Shown: positions 43,353 to 52,795, numbered from the stretch's first letter. The stretch: DNA of 64,000 nucleotides from Paenibacillus roseus (GCF_016424485.1 NZ_JAELUP010000013.1:101958-165957); one strand, 5' to 3'. Notes: generated from the letters alone by a model not told the origin. Numbers and translations: made by a program.

Positions 43353-45284
43353 TTAACCAAACTGCCAGCCCAACAAATTCCAGTGATAAAAGAATACGCT
43401 CATAACAACTGCCGCTAGCGTAATGAACGTATAATGCACCCGCTTAGGCAGCGTCCAATAGCTGTTTTTCCATGACAGCACGCTAAAAAAGAGGAGCGCT
43501 GCTGTTAAAGCGGCCAAAGTAATCGGCATGACGAGAAATAGACGAAGCGACATTGTGATGCGGCTTAGCCGATCCACTAGCCCCATGTTCAGCACGATGA
43601 CGAACGTGCCCAGACAAGTGGCGATTGCCCAACCGGAAGTAACAACTGCCAGGCGGACTGCCCATTTCTGAGCGGCAGGCATCGCTTTCGTATGCCGCTT
43701 GCGATAGAGAACTCCTAACAGCACAGTAAGGAACAGCGCCAGCGACAATCCCATTAAAGGAAACCACAGTTGCGTCTGATTAATTACAGGCGTTCGTTCA
43801 AGCGGCTCTGACGAAAGGAAATCGATGAATAAGTGCGTAACCTTCCCGGATTCATCTGTTCGGAAAGCAATCAGGTTACCACCTTCGTCCTGAAACAAAT
43901 CCTCACCTACGCGAGCAAAAGTGAGCTGCTCGTCTCCACCGCCGATCGTTAACCGGTCCCCGGAAGCGCCGATATTCATCTTGACCAGAAAGCTGTAGAA
44001 CTTGTCGATGTCGGTATGATTGCGGCGTACAAATTGGTAGGAGCCTGCATATTTTTGCAAAGATTCATCAGGTGTTTGGCTGGCTGGCGGAAACTTGATT
44101 TCCGGGGCCGGATAGTAGCGATTCAACAGCGCTTTTGTCAGGCCTAATGCAGCCGTAGAGCCTTCCCCGCCGCTGTAAGACAGGAAAATGCCGAGCTGCT
44201 TTTCAGGAATGAGAAACAATTCCGTGTTAAACAGAGGGTCCGCTCCGCCATGCGCAATAACGCGCATTCCGTTCATTCTTAGCTCATAGAAGCCAAGATC
44301 CATCGCCGGCATATCCTTATGAAAGACAAAAGCAGGAGAATGCATGAGTTCGACTGTTTCCGGCTTCAATATTTGCTTGTCGCCAAACCGTCCGTTCTGC
44401 AGGTGGGCGATCATGAAATGCGTCATATCGATAGCCGATACTGATGCAGATCCTGCTGGACGAAAGCCGCCTTCGAACGTCGGCGGCTGTGTCACGAAGC
44501 GGCCGTTTTCTCTGGCGTAACCGATCACCTCGTATGGTTTCAGGCTGGCAGGGACAGGCTCCTGTACTGTAGCGTAGTTCATATCAAGAACGTCGAACAG
44601 ATTTTGTTGTATATAGTCATTATAAGCCATTCCGCTCACTTCTTCGATAATCAGTCCCGCCAGAGCAGTACCATAATTGGAGTAAGACATCATCTCTCCC
44701 GGCGGGTTAACCCTTGCCGGCATATGTTTGGCAAGCGTCTCGGAAATAGATACGGGCAGCTTGCTCGGATCTGTTGTAATCTGATAACCTACGCCGCCTT
44801 CCTCGAAGCCGGCTGTATGAGTCATGAGATGGCGCATCGTTATCGGCTGTGCATACGTTTTTGGCATTTGGATGGTTTTCAAGTAGGAGTTAATATCGGC
44901 ATCAAGATCGATCTTTCCTTGCTCGACCAACTGCATGACGGCTGTCCACGTAAACAGCTTGGTCGTCGATGCAATACGGAACAGGCTGGTTTCCGGATCA
45001 ACGGGTGACCCTTTTTCAATATCCGCATGTCCGTATCCTTTCGCAAACAGCAGCTTCCCGTCTTTCACAATGGAGATGACCGCACCCGGAATTTTATTGG
45101 AATCCATATGCACATTCATAATGCCGTCAATAAAAGGCTGAACGCTATCTCCCCAATCATCCGCTCCCTCGGGCGACGATGTTGCCGTTGTCGCCGCGGA
45201 TACCTGCAATGGCGCTTCTAATAAGCTTATACCCAGCGCTGCAATCAGCAGCACCAGCAAAATTTTATTCATGGAAATTGACAT
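43353..45284 (-). CDS. Beta-lactamase-family serine hydrolase with C-terminal membrane segments
   Basis: 643 residues. Signal peptide or anchor at about 5-30. The class C/PBP4*-type catalytic domain (about 45-385) has Ser106-Thr-Thr-Lys109 (SxxK), Tyr201-Ser-Asn203 (YxN) and HGG in place of KTG, the usual version in esterases and D-aminopeptidases of this family. A small beta domain (about 400-490) is followed by four or five membrane segments (about 495-640). Activity on peptidoglycan peptides, D-amino-acid peptides or esters cannot be decided. First gene of the operon with the HssRS-like pair, so it may act in the envelope response they control. Confidence 0.88.
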   Translation of the reverse strand: MSISMNKILLVLLIAALGISLLEAPLQVSAATTATSSPEGADDWGDSVQPFIDGIMNVHMDSNKIPGAVISIVKDGKLLFAKGYGHADIEKGSPVDPETSLFRIASTTKLFTWTAVMQLVEQGKIDLDADINSYLKTIQMPKTYAQPITMRHLMTHTAGFEEGGVGYQITTDPSKLPVSISETLAKHMPARVNPPGEMMSYSNYGTALAGLIIEEVSGMAYNDYIQQNLFDVLDMNYATVQEPVPASLKPYEVIGYARENGRFVTQPPTFEGGFRPAGSASVSAIDMTHFMIAHLQNGRFGDKQILKPETVELMHSPAFVFHKDMPAMDLGFYELRMNGMRVIAHGGADPLFNTELFLIPEKQLGIFLSYSGGEGSTAALGLTKALLNRYYPAPEIKFPPASQTPDESLQKYAGSYQFVRRNHTDIDKFYSFLVKMNIGASGDRLTIGGGDEQLTFARVGEDLFQDEGGNLIAFRTDESGKVTHLFIDFLSSEPLERTPVINQTQLWFPLMGLSLALFLTVLLGVLYRKRHTKAMPAAQKWAVRLAVVTSGWAIATCLGTFVIVLNMGLVDRLSRITMSLRLFLVMPITLAALTAALLFFSVLSWKNSYWTLPKRVHYTFITLAAVVMSVFFYHWNLLGWQFG

Positions 45285-45354
45285 AGTTGGCCCCCAGCGT
45301 TCTGCATATTTTTGAATGATGAACGTTCAACTTCAGGAGAGAGCTTATCAAAAA

Positions 45355-45374
45355 TTTGTGAACGCAGAATGAAC
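45355..45374 (-). promoter_or_regulatory. Candidate HssR-type binding site (GTTCA direct repeat)
   Basis: On the minus strand GTTCATTCT, two bases, then GTTCACAAA. The staphylococcal HssR consensus as I recall is GTTCATATT, two bases, GTTCATATT; spacing and 13 of 18 positions agree. It lies about 70 bp upstream of the first gene of the operon. A palindrome TGAACGTTCA at 45320-45329 contains the half-site again. Confidence 0.5.
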
Positions 45375-45496
45375 GATAATGCTTCAGGTGACATTCAATT
45401 CCCGACATAGAATTAAGATGCTCGTAAGATTACGTTTTCCTTGTTGTAAGATAGGCGCCCTATAATAAAACAAAAGAGATAGAATGGAGTGGGATA

Positions 45497-46492
45497 ATGA
45501 AAAAGCTTATGTTAATGGTTGTTGCAGCTACAATTTTACTGTCTGGATGTGGCGGAGGAGTTAACCGCAATGCTCCTGAGCCTGACAAGGAGACTACAAT
45601 AAACACAAAAACGGAGGAGGAAGAGGAAAGAACGATGAGATATAAAACTGAAGAAATTGCACAAGCGCTGCTCGATCAGGATTATGAAGGTATTTATGGG
45701 CAATTAAGCAGTGATTTTAAGGAACAGTTCACATTGGAGAAGTTTCGCGACACCATTGGTGGACTTCTGAAGGATGTAACGGCTTGGACAGCGGCTTCCA
45801 CACTGAAATTGAATGAATTCAATTACTATACCTGGATTGATCAGACGGGCGCATTCGGCCTGAAGCTAGGCAGCCTGCCTGACGATGAGATCGTTTCGCT
45901 TCAAATTATCCCACTTCAGCAGTTCCCGGCCACCGATTCCGCCAAAACGAAGCATGAATACGCGCTGCCATTTAAAAATGAATGGTTTGTATTCTGGGGA
46001 GGAGAAAACGTCCTGGCGAACTACCACTACGAGTACGACGTCCAACGTTACGCCTATGATTTGATCCAGGTTAAGGACGACTATTCCTATAACGGTGACC
46101 CGACCAAAAACGAAAGCTACTATGCATTCGGACAAGAAATTGTAGCCCCACGCGAAGGCACCGTTGTTCGTGTAGTGAATGACATTGAGGATAACGAACC
46201 GGTTGGCACGATGAACGCTGACCATCCGGAAGGCAATGTTGTCGTCATCGACCATGGCGATGGAGAGTACAGCTTCCTGGCCCATATGAAAAAGGGGTCT
46301 GTCGTGGTCAACGTTGGCGACCACGTGCAGAAGGGCGATCTGCTCGGTCTGTGCGGTAATTCCGGCAATTCCAGCGAAGCGCATCTGCACTTCCAGGTGT
46401 CCGATAACCCCGATTTATTTGAAGGAACGGCTATTCGGGTCAATTGGGAGAACGGCCTGAGTCCAAAGCAAGGAGAGACGCTAAAGCCTTAG
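45497..46492 (+). CDS. Lipoprotein M23-family metallopeptidase with DUF3887-like domain
   Basis: 331 residues. Lipobox LLSGC (Cys18), acidic linker (30-46), a DUF3887-like helical domain (about 47-145; EEIAQALLDQDYEGIYGQL), and a LytM/M23 domain (about 165-330). Likely zinc ligands are His177, Asp188 (YAYD) and His298 (HLHF), with His263 (LAHM) and His296 catalytic. The H-to-D spacing is longer than the usual HxxxD, as in the subfamily with a QRYAYDL block. It would cleave peptidoglycan cross-links at the outer membrane face. A TATAAT lies near 45461. Divergent from the serine-hydrolase operon. Confidence 0.87.
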   Translation: MKKLMLMVVAATILLSGCGGGVNRNAPEPDKETTINTKTEEEEERTMRYKTEEIAQALLDQDYEGIYGQLSSDFKEQFTLEKFRDTIGGLLKDVTAWTAASTLKLNEFNYYTWIDQTGAFGLKLGSLPDDEIVSLQIIPLQQFPATDSAKTKHEYALPFKNEWFVFWGGENVLANYHYEYDVQRYAYDLIQVKDDYSYNGDPTKNESYYAFGQEIVAPREGTVVRVVNDIEDNEPVGTMNADHPEGNVVVIDHGDGEYSFLAHMKKGSVVVNVGDHVQKGDLLGLCGNSGNSSEAHLHFQVSDNPDLFEGTAIRVNWENGLSPKQGETLKP

Positions 46493-46589
46493 TGCTTACT
46501 TAGTAAAGGCGCTCGTTCCTCGCGCATTAAAAATTAGTACCCATACACTGGACACTCCAAAAAAAGTGCGCTGAATGATTATTTATAGC

Positions 46590-46625
46590 AAAACAAACCC
46601 CGGATAACAATTCGGGGTTTGTTGA
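46590..46625. terminator. Terminator between convergent genes
   Basis: AACAAACCCCG pairs with CGGGGTTTGTT around a nine-base loop. It lies between stops at 46492 and 46637. Confidence 0.8.
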
Positions 46626-46636
46626 CATGCACCGCA

Positions 46637-47650
46637 TCATTCCACGGGGAGTTCCTCGAACGCTTCCTTCAACAGCCGGAATGACCTCTCGCGCTTGGCG
46701 AAATCTGGCACAATTGTCGTGAAAATCAGTTCGTCGACGCCGTATGCATCCCGTAGCTCCAGCAATCGCTTGCGCACGGTCTCCTTTGTACCTCTCGTAA
46801 TGTCAGCGTCACGCTCTTCGACTGTATACGACTCGCCGGCCTGTTTTGCGAACGCCTCTGCTTGCTGCAGGGAACCAACGTTGACCGTCTTGCCGCTCGC
46901 CAGCGTGACGCGTACGCTTTTGAAAATACCGGCCGTCTCCTCAGCCTCCGCTTCCGTGTCCGACACAATGACGGACAGCGCCAAGATCGCGATTGGCTCT
47001 GTTCCCTTCGACCGGTCAAAACTTTCCCGATATGTATCGAACGCTGCCTTGGCCGCCTCCGGATCGTTGTTAATGAACAGTGCGAATGCATATGGATAGC
47101 CGCGCTCAGCAGCCAGCTTGGCGCTGGAAACGCTCGTGCCAAGCAAGAAGATCGATGCGGGTTGTTCCGGGAGCGGATTCGCCTGCAGCCCTGCGAGCGG
47201 GTGTGACTCCTCTAACGACCCGTGCAGCAGCAGCTCAAGTTCGCTCAGCTTCTCTTCCAGCGTCTCCGTCTCCTGCGTCCCACGCTGTAGCGCCTTCGTC
47301 GAACGGGGAAGACCGCCTGGGGCACGGCCGATGCCAAGCTCGACGCGGCCAGGCGCAAGCGACGCCAGCACGTTGAAATTTTCCGCGACTTTGTACGGGC
47401 TGTAATGCTGCAGCATGATGCCACCGGAGCCGATGCGAATCGTCTCCGTGCGAGCCAGCAGATGCGCAATCAGCACCTCCGGCGACGCGCCCGCCATCTG
47501 CGGCGAGTCATGATGTTCTGACACCCAAAATCTGTCGTAGCCTAGCGTTTCCGCAAGTTGCGCGAGCTTAACCGTATTCGCCAATGCTTCTGCCGACGTC
47601 TGCCCCGGGAAAACAATACTCTGATCCAAAATCCCAAATTTCAACCCCAT
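46637..47650 (-). CDS. LLM-class flavin-dependent monooxygenase-like protein
   Basis: 337 residues from ATG 47650 (GGAG ten bases upstream), after dropping an 18-codon extension without a ribosome site. Luciferase-like barrel: FGILDQS at the start, YDRFWVSEHH, the GSGGIMLQHYSPYKVAENF phosphate/flavin region and GRVELGIGRAPGG. It resembles the uncharacterised alkanal-monooxygenase-like group found in many Bacillota (YceB/YvbT-type). It probably uses FMN or F420-like flavin supplied by a reductase; the substrate is unknown. Monocistronic. Confidence 0.9.
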   Translation of the reverse strand: MGLKFGILDQSIVFPGQTSAEALANTVKLAQLAETLGYDRFWVSEHHDSPQMAGASPEVLIAHLLARTETIRIGSGGIMLQHYSPYKVAENFNVLASLAPGRVELGIGRAPGGLPRSTKALQRGTQETETLEEKLSELELLLHGSLEESHPLAGLQANPLPEQPASIFLLGTSVSSAKLAAERGYPYAFALFINNDPEAAKAAFDTYRESFDRSKGTEPIAILALSVIVSDTEAEAEETAGIFKSVRVTLASGKTVNVGSLQQAEAFAKQAGESYTVEERDADITRGTKETVRKRLLELRDAYGVDELIFTTIVPDFAKRERSFRLLKEAFEELPVE

Positions 47651-48121
47651 CTGTCGTTCACTCCGATCCTTATATTGAATAGACTTACTTCCATCAAGAA
47701 ACATGCCAAAATCCGGAGCACTGAGACAATTTCAACTCTCAACTCATCTACCATGCCAGTCTCGTCCGACAAGTTGCTTCATTAGCAGGAAGGCTCACTC
47801 TTCATGACCCAAATTAAATTTATAATTCCTAGTTCACAACTAAGATTTAATGGTATTACGATAGCATCCCCGCCTCGCCTCGTCAACGCTTCAGATAATA
47901 AAGAAAGCCTATCGATTAATTCAAAATAACGATCGATACATTGCGGTAGCAAAAATCGGGATAATTCTAGCAGCTAACGCCCCTCGCTCCATGGGAAGCA
48001 TGCCTTCGTCTGATTTCATTGACATGGATCACTAATCATGGTACTGTCGAACTATAATTCAGACTACGCCAATAGGGATTAATAAATGTTGCTGAAAGCC
48101 ATTCATTAGGAGTGAGTCAAG
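47651..48121. other. Intergenic region with a candidate promoter for the DUF4395 gene
   Basis: About 470 bases without a gene. TTGACA (48019-48024), 17 bases, TACTGT (48042-48047) is a plausible sigma-A promoter about 75 bp upstream of the next ATG. Nothing else was recognised. Confidence 0.5.
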
Positions 48122-48544
48122 ATGCATGAAATACCTATGCGCTATGTGAAAGCCAATCAAACCGGCATCGTATTGTTCGTTATCCTTTCTTTTTTCTTTA
48201 ACCAGCCCTTACTGTTGGGAATTCTGTGGGTGATTCAATTAGTTGGTCTGGCTTCAGGGGGGAAATGGAATCTCTTTGTGCGGATTGCAAAACCTCTCTT
48301 GAAAAACAAAGGGACTGAGACACAAGCTGCCGAACTTCAGCGCTTCAACAATTCGTTGGCGGTGTTGTTCCTGACCTTGGCACTGATTTCGACTGCGCTG
48401 GGTTGGCAGATCGTAAGCTATATCTTCTCCGCCATGCTGCTGCTTGCTGCAAGCGCTGCTTTGCTAGGCTATTGCATTGGCTGCACAGTGTACTTTTGGT
48501 ATAAGCAATTCCGCGCAGGTAGAAGAATCGGTCGTTCCAGTTAG
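48122..48544 (+). CDS. DUF4395 membrane protein
   Basis: 140 residues, AGGAGTG before the ATG. The sequence follows the DUF4395 pattern: IPMRYVKANQTGIVLF, four membrane segments (about 16-30, 32-46, 75-95, 97-120), AELQRFNNSLAVLFL in the middle and GYCIGC near the end. The CxxC may be redox-active. The family often sits beside thioredoxin- or rhodanese-like genes; a rhodanese gene lies 2 kb away but is not in the same operon. Function not established. Confidence 0.85.
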   Translation: MHEIPMRYVKANQTGIVLFVILSFFFNQPLLLGILWVIQLVGLASGGKWNLFVRIAKPLLKNKGTETQAAELQRFNNSLAVLFLTLALISTALGWQIVSYIFSAMLLLAASAALLGYCIGCTVYFWYKQFRAGRRIGRSS

Positions 48545-48628
48545 TTAAATCGAATCTGCACCGTTTTCCAGCAGCCTCAGTCCCAGGTCTCACAGGTGGA
48601 GCAAGGTTCTTGGGGATATAACGAAGAT

Positions 48629-48664
48629 AACAAAAATACACCGTTTAAGACGGTGTATTTTTGT
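48629..48664. terminator. Bidirectional terminator
   Basis: AAAAATACACCGT pairs with ACGGTGTATTTTT around a five-base loop. It serves the DUF4395 gene and the convergent secreted-protein gene. Confidence 0.93.
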
Positions 48665-48696
48665 GCCTTTATCCTGTAACGCATTTTGAAACTTTT

Positions 48697-49131
48697 TTAA
48701 TAAACACTAATCACATAATTATTGGGGGTAAATGGATAGGACGCGCTGCTCACATCGATGTTAGCTACTGCACCCGGCTGCAATATAATGTCATAGACAT
48801 AGAGTCCCGGTTGCTGCGCCAAATAGTATATTCTGCCTTGACCAGTAATCGTTATGCTCGATGGATAATAGTTGGCCGATCCTGAGCTAGAAACAGTTAC
48901 TTGATATGCCCTGGCATATGAACTGTAATTAAAAATCTTAAATGATTCTGTTGCCCCGGGGGCCAATGTACGGTAAAGGCTACTACCAGAATCAATTGGA
49001 GTATAGGAGAAGGTATTAACTATTCCATCCGGTGTGCTCGCGGATGCAGATGCAGAAAACAACAGTAAACCAACAATAAGAGAAGCACTTAATAATGTGA
49101 TAAAACTCTTCTTTAATCTGTTAATCACCAT
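48697..49131 (-). CDS. Small secreted protein, unknown
   Basis: 144 residues from ATG 49131 (GGGAGG nine bases upstream). A classic signal peptide (Lys-rich start, hydrophobic 11-27, cleavage near SASASA) precedes a beta-rich domain of about 110 residues (YRTLAPGATESFKIFNYSS, later GQGRIYYLAQQPGLYVYDI). The pattern suggests a small immunoglobulin- or jelly-roll-like fold. No cysteine, no catalytic motif. Monocistronic with its own terminator. Confidence 0.75.
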   Translation of the reverse strand: MVINRLKKSFITLLSASLIVGLLLFSASASASTPDGIVNTFSYTPIDSGSSLYRTLAPGATESFKIFNYSSYARAYQVTVSSSGSANYYPSSITITGQGRIYYLAQQPGLYVYDIILQPGAVANIDVSSASYPFTPNNYVISVY

Positions 49132-49354
49132 TATGGCAATCCTCCCAAGTATTCCTATCTGTAGACTGGCCAGTCCCAACATGAATTTACCATTATTTAT
49201 ATTTTTTTGAAATAGTTAGTTAGTACCAGTTTCTATTTTGATGAATATCGAAATATATCGAAACATCAGATTCGAGCCTTTCAAGTTTGAGGGGAAGATC
49301 ACCAGAGACATTTGAAACGCGTCAACAATCCCTTGGATTTTTCCTACAAGCCAG

Positions 49355-50251
49355 TTATATTTTGCGAACCGCAAACCAGAGTTCGATATAGTTGAGGCCG
49401 TTTTTTGTCCCGTTCATTTCAAACTCTACCCCGTCCACCTGCTCATAGCCAGCCGTAGGGAGCCATTCGGTGTAAAAACGACGGTAAAGCGTTTCGATCG
49501 TCTCTCCAAACTGCTCCCATTGATGCGGCTCCGACGGAAAGATCGCCCACGTATATGCGGGAATCGTTACCGTGGTGTATCCGTCTGTGTTGCTGCCCCC
49601 TTCCTTGAATGCGCACAGCATGTAAGGAAATGTATCCGTTCCAGTCTTCCTGTAGCTGCAAACGGCATTCACAGGGTATATATCTTGGCTCACGAATGAT
49701 GGCAAAACGCCCGCACGCACTTCAAGTTGCTTCACGTCGCCGTTCGCATGGCTCTGCTCCCAAAGCTTGGCCGGCGTTTGAGGCGCCTCTCCACCTCCGT
49801 CGGTGCGAAAAATGCCTTCAATTCCGAATACTTCAAAACTTTCCTTTGTTTCAATCCGATAATTCATTGCATCTGCCCCTCTGATCGTGATAAGGAAGGA
49901 CAGACGGGGGTAGGCTTTGAGCACAATCCCGTCTTGACGAGCCATGGCCGGAGTGATCCCGTGCAATGCATGGAACGCCCGCGCGAACGAGACCGGAGAG
50001 TCGTAACCGTATTTAAGCGCAACATCGATTACCTTCGCTACTCCGCTATGCTGCAGCTCCAGCGCAGCAAGCGTCAGCCGTCTCCGCCGAATGTACTCCG
50101 CCAGCGTCACGTCCGTAATGAACGAGAACATTCGTTGAAAATGGTACGATGAACAGCAGGCCATGCGTGCCGCCTCGCTAAGCTCAATATCCCCGGTTAG
50201 GTTCTCCTCAATGTAGTCTATAGCCCTGTTCATTCGCTCCAACCACTCCAT
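49355..50251 (-). CDS. AraC-family regulator with GyrI-like effector-binding domain
   Basis: 298 residues from ATG 50251 (GAGGAGGGA upstream; the frame extends 22 codons further). An N-terminal AraC helix-turn-helix pair (about 8-105; ELSEAARMACCSSYHFQRMF, then VIDVALKYGYDSPVSFARAF) is followed by a GyrI-like/effector-binding domain (about 130-298; YRIETKESFEVFGIEG, TIPAYTWAIFPS, ELWFAV). The Rob/SoxS-like plan is common for regulators that sense small lipophilic molecules. No pump gene is adjacent. Confidence 0.9.
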   Translation of the reverse strand: MEWLERMNRAIDYIEENLTGDIELSEAARMACCSSYHFQRMFSFITDVTLAEYIRRRRLTLAALELQHSGVAKVIDVALKYGYDSPVSFARAFHALHGITPAMARQDGIVLKAYPRLSFLITIRGADAMNYRIETKESFEVFGIEGIFRTDGGGEAPQTPAKLWEQSHANGDVKQLEVRAGVLPSFVSQDIYPVNAVCSYRKTGTDTFPYMLCAFKEGGSNTDGYTTVTIPAYTWAIFPSEPHQWEQFGETIETLYRRFYTEWLPTAGYEQVDGVEFEMNGTKNGLNYIELWFAVRKI

Positions 50252-50378
50252 CTTAATCCCTCCTCTCGAGTTCAAGTATAGTCGGAGCAGAAAAGCGCTT
50301 CGCAACGATTTGTGCACAAAGAAGTTGCATCCTCGATTGTATTGAGCCGATGCCCTTTCGTGGCGACTTCCCTGTCAG

Positions 50379-50465
50379 TCAGAATTAAGTGATCGAACCA
50401 TGTTTAATACCATTCTGTGGATCGCTCGAAGTGGCGCTGCCTGGCGTGATCTTGAACGAGAACGC
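50379..50465 (+). pseudogene. Remnant of an IS5-family transposase
   Basis: In one frame the sequence reads LSDRTMFNTILWIARSGAAW then RDL, the conserved N-terminal block of IS5-type transposases (RT-N-ILWI-RTGAPWRDLPE). A stop lies upstream at 50343 and the similarity ends right after RDL, so only about 30 codons survive. No terminal inverted repeats were recognised. The rest of 50252-50540 shows nothing else. Confidence 0.65.
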
Positions 50466-50540
50466 CAAAGAGGGCCACAACTAGCCCGCCTCCCGGCAAC
50501 CTGTCACAGCCCTCAACCCCGCATCCGGGCAGCCCAACGA

Positions 50541-51380
50541 CTACCCTTCCTCTCCTGTCGCCACCGGATTCTCCTCATAACTGATCCAATCGCTCCAGCT
50601 TCCCAAATACAATCTTACATTATCGAACCCCGCCTCATGCAGAGCAAGCACATTCGGGCAGGCTGATACGCCGGAGCCGCAGTATACGATGATTTCTTCG
50701 GCTTCTGCCAAATCAGCAAAGCGTTCTCTTTGCGCGGCTTCATCCTTGAACAAGCCTTGCTCATTCAGGCTGTCTTTCCAGAAGCGGTTCACCGCACCCG
50801 GGATATGACCGGCAATCTTGTCAATCGGTTCAACTTCGCCCCGATATCTCGCCGCTTCGCGGGAATCAATCAGCTTGGTAGACGCTGAGCCCAATCGCTC
50901 CTGCACATCATAGACTTCAGCCAGCATGCCATGCTGCACCTCTGCATAGAAGGTCCCTGGAATTGTTGCACGCTGCTCATCCGTTACGGGGAAATCAGCC
51001 GTCTGCCAAGCCTCATATCCGCCATCCAGCACGTATACCTGCTCATGTCCCAGATAGCGCATCAACCACCACAGCCGGGAAGCCATCATTCCCCCTTGGC
51101 TGTCATAGGCGACGATGCGACTGCTATTGCTTATGCCTGCTCTTGCCAGCCGATGAGCCAGTCCAGCCGGATCAGGCAGCGGATGCCGACCCCCATGCTC
51201 GTCCAATGAAGCGGAGAGATCCCCCTCCAAATCCAGATAGATCGCACCCGGAATATGCGACTCCTCGTAAGCCTTGCGCCCTGCTTCAGGCTGCCCGAGT
51301 GCAAATCTGCAGTCGACAATGACGATATCCGGTTCATACATTCTGGCCAGCAGCCATTTTATCGATACGACGGATTTCAT
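50541..51380 (-). CDS. Sulfurtransferase with two rhodanese domains
   Basis: 279 residues from ATG 51380 (GGGAGG ten bases upstream). Two rhodanese-like domains: an inactive N-terminal half (IVDCRFALGQPEAG, YDSQGGMMASRLWWLMRYLG) and a catalytic C-terminal half (LIDSREAARYRGE, GHIPGAVN) with the persulfide-forming Cys234 in YCGSGVSA. CGSGV(S/T) is typical of thiosulfate and 3-mercaptopyruvate sulfurtransferases; the donor cannot be settled. Cytoplasmic. Transcribed in the same direction as the MFS gene 206 bases upstream, with an intergenic repeat between them. Confidence 0.92.
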   Translation of the reverse strand: MKSVVSIKWLLARMYEPDIVIVDCRFALGQPEAGRKAYEESHIPGAIYLDLEGDLSASLDEHGGRHPLPDPAGLAHRLARAGISNSSRIVAYDSQGGMMASRLWWLMRYLGHEQVYVLDGGYEAWQTADFPVTDEQRATIPGTFYAEVQHGMLAEVYDVQERLGSASTKLIDSREAARYRGEVEPIDKIAGHIPGAVNRFWKDSLNEQGLFKDEAAQRERFADLAEAEEIIVYCGSGVSACPNVLALHEAGFDNVRLYLGSWSDWISYEENPVATGEEG

Positions 51381-51479
51381 AATAATCATTCCTCCCACAA
51401 CCTTGAATTACGATGAAGCTAATTGTGATTATAGCAATAATTGAATAGAATAAGTGTAAATGACTCTACCGTTCTTTGA

Positions 51480-51570
51480 CCAAGCGTAAACGGCTTTGAC
51501 GGGCAAAAACTTCATTTCGTGGTGAAATATAAGCTCATTTACAAAAGAAACTTTATAAATTCTTATATTT
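51480..51570 (+). repeat. Dispersed intergenic repeat, copy B
   Basis: Nearly identical to copy A (2712-2813) apart from a nine-base deletion (CCGTCCTTT) and scattered substitutions. It keeps the terminal inverted repeat GAAATATAAG (51524-51533) with CTTATATTT (51562-51570). It lies between the MFS stop (51587) and the rhodanese start (51380). Confidence 0.85.
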
Positions 51571-51586
51571 GAACAAAAACTGCGTT

Positions 51587-52795
51587 TCACCCACAAGATT
51601 TGTCATGCATGATTAGTGCGCTTTTCTTCCTTCCCCGCTCCAGTATCGCTAGTACAATCATAATAATCAACATAACGACCGTCATCGCAGCAAGCATTGC
51701 AAGTGTCCAGTTTGCATTATAACGGTCCATAAGCCAGCCCGTCAGCTTCGGAAACAAGGCGCCGCCGAGGCCGCCGAAGGCAACCAACAGACTGGTCGTG
51801 CGTTCCGTATGGCCAATCAGCAGATGGTTCATATAGACCAGACCAATAGCGAATACGCCGGCCCATACCAGACCGCTCAAACCGATGATAAACAGGCTAA
51901 GACTAGCCTGCCCGACAAGAGTAAGCGCGATTAAACATAACGTCCCTGCCCCTGTAGTCGCCACCAGAAATCTCCCATACCCGCTCCACTCAGCTACTCT
52001 CCCCGCGAAGAGCCGTCCGACAACCATCAGCCCCCAGAACATGCTGATCGTCGAAGCCGCCTCCGCTTCCTTGAGCCCTAGCCGCTCAATCATAATGGAA
52101 GGCAAGTAGTTGGAGAAGCTCATCTCCATGCCCACGTAGATCATGAAGAACAGGGTGCCAAGCACCAAAATCGGCATGCTTCCGACAGGATAGCGAACCC
52201 GCACAGGCCGCTCCTCCTTTTTCAACTGTGGCTTGCGTACCATCAGCTCATCGACGCGGCCGAAAGACATTGTGAGCCATAGCAGCATCGTAACCGCAGA
52301 CATCACTGCCACAATCGGGAACGACAGCTCCCAACTGCTGTTTTTAATCAGAAACGCGGCAATTATCGGCATGACCAGCGCTCCTACGCCAAAGAACGTT
52401 TCAATGAAAGTCATGGCAGAGGCCTTTTTCTCCTCCACATATTCAATAATCATGACCCCAATGATCGCTTCCGTCATCCCAAAGCCAAAACCCGCGACCG
52501 GCGCAATCGTCAGCATCCAGCCCCATGGCAGGAACAAGCTATATAGGCCTTCTGCCAGCGTCAGACTCCCAAGCGCCAGCAATAGCGTATTCCTTCTCCC
52601 AATTCGTCCGGACAGCCACGGCGTAATCAGCACCCCGCCTAAGAATCCGAGAAATTGATTCATAATAAATTGCCCGCCTGACCGATAATCCAGCCCGTAG
52701 CTGGCAATCAGCGGCTCCAAAATGGCGCCTGCCACAACATGTGCCATACCAATGACCAAATACGACAAGCAGCCCATCCAGATAAGCTTTCTCAT
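51587..52795 (-). CDS. MFS transporter, GlcP-like
   Basis: 402 residues from ATG 52795 (AAGGAG seven bases upstream; a 34-codon extension lacks a ribosome site). Twelve membrane segments with the MFS loop GRIGRRNTLLL after segment 2. The block YVGMEMSFSNYLPSIMIERLG resembles B. subtilis GlcP, a proton-coupled glucose/mannose uptake protein of almost the same length. Substrate specificity is uncertain; a fucose/hexose-type permease is most likely. Divergent from the acetyltransferase gene. Confidence 0.85.
   Translation of the reverse strand: MRKLIWMGCLSYLVIGMAHVVAGAILEPLIASYGLDYRSGGQFIMNQFLGFLGGVLITPWLSGRIGRRNTLLLALGSLTLAEGLYSLFLPWGWMLTIAPVAGFGFGMTEAIIGVMIIEYVEEKKASAMTFIETFFGVGALVMPIIAAFLIKNSSWELSFPIVAVMSAVTMLLWLTMSFGRVDELMVRKPQLKKEERPVRVRYPVGSMPILVLGTLFFMIYVGMEMSFSNYLPSIMIERLGLKEAEAASTISMFWGLMVVGRLFAGRVAEWSGYGRFLVATTGAGTLCLIALTLVGQASLSLFIIGLSGLVWAGVFAIGLVYMNHLLIGHTERTTSLLVAFGGLGGALFPKLTGWLMDRYNANWTLAMLAAMTVVMLIIMIVLAILERGRKKSALIMHDKSCG

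Noticed and set aside
50400..50666. 88-codon frame extending the IS5 scrap into the rhodanese gene
   Set aside because: Similarity to transposases ends after about 30 codons; the remainder is antisense to the rhodanese gene.
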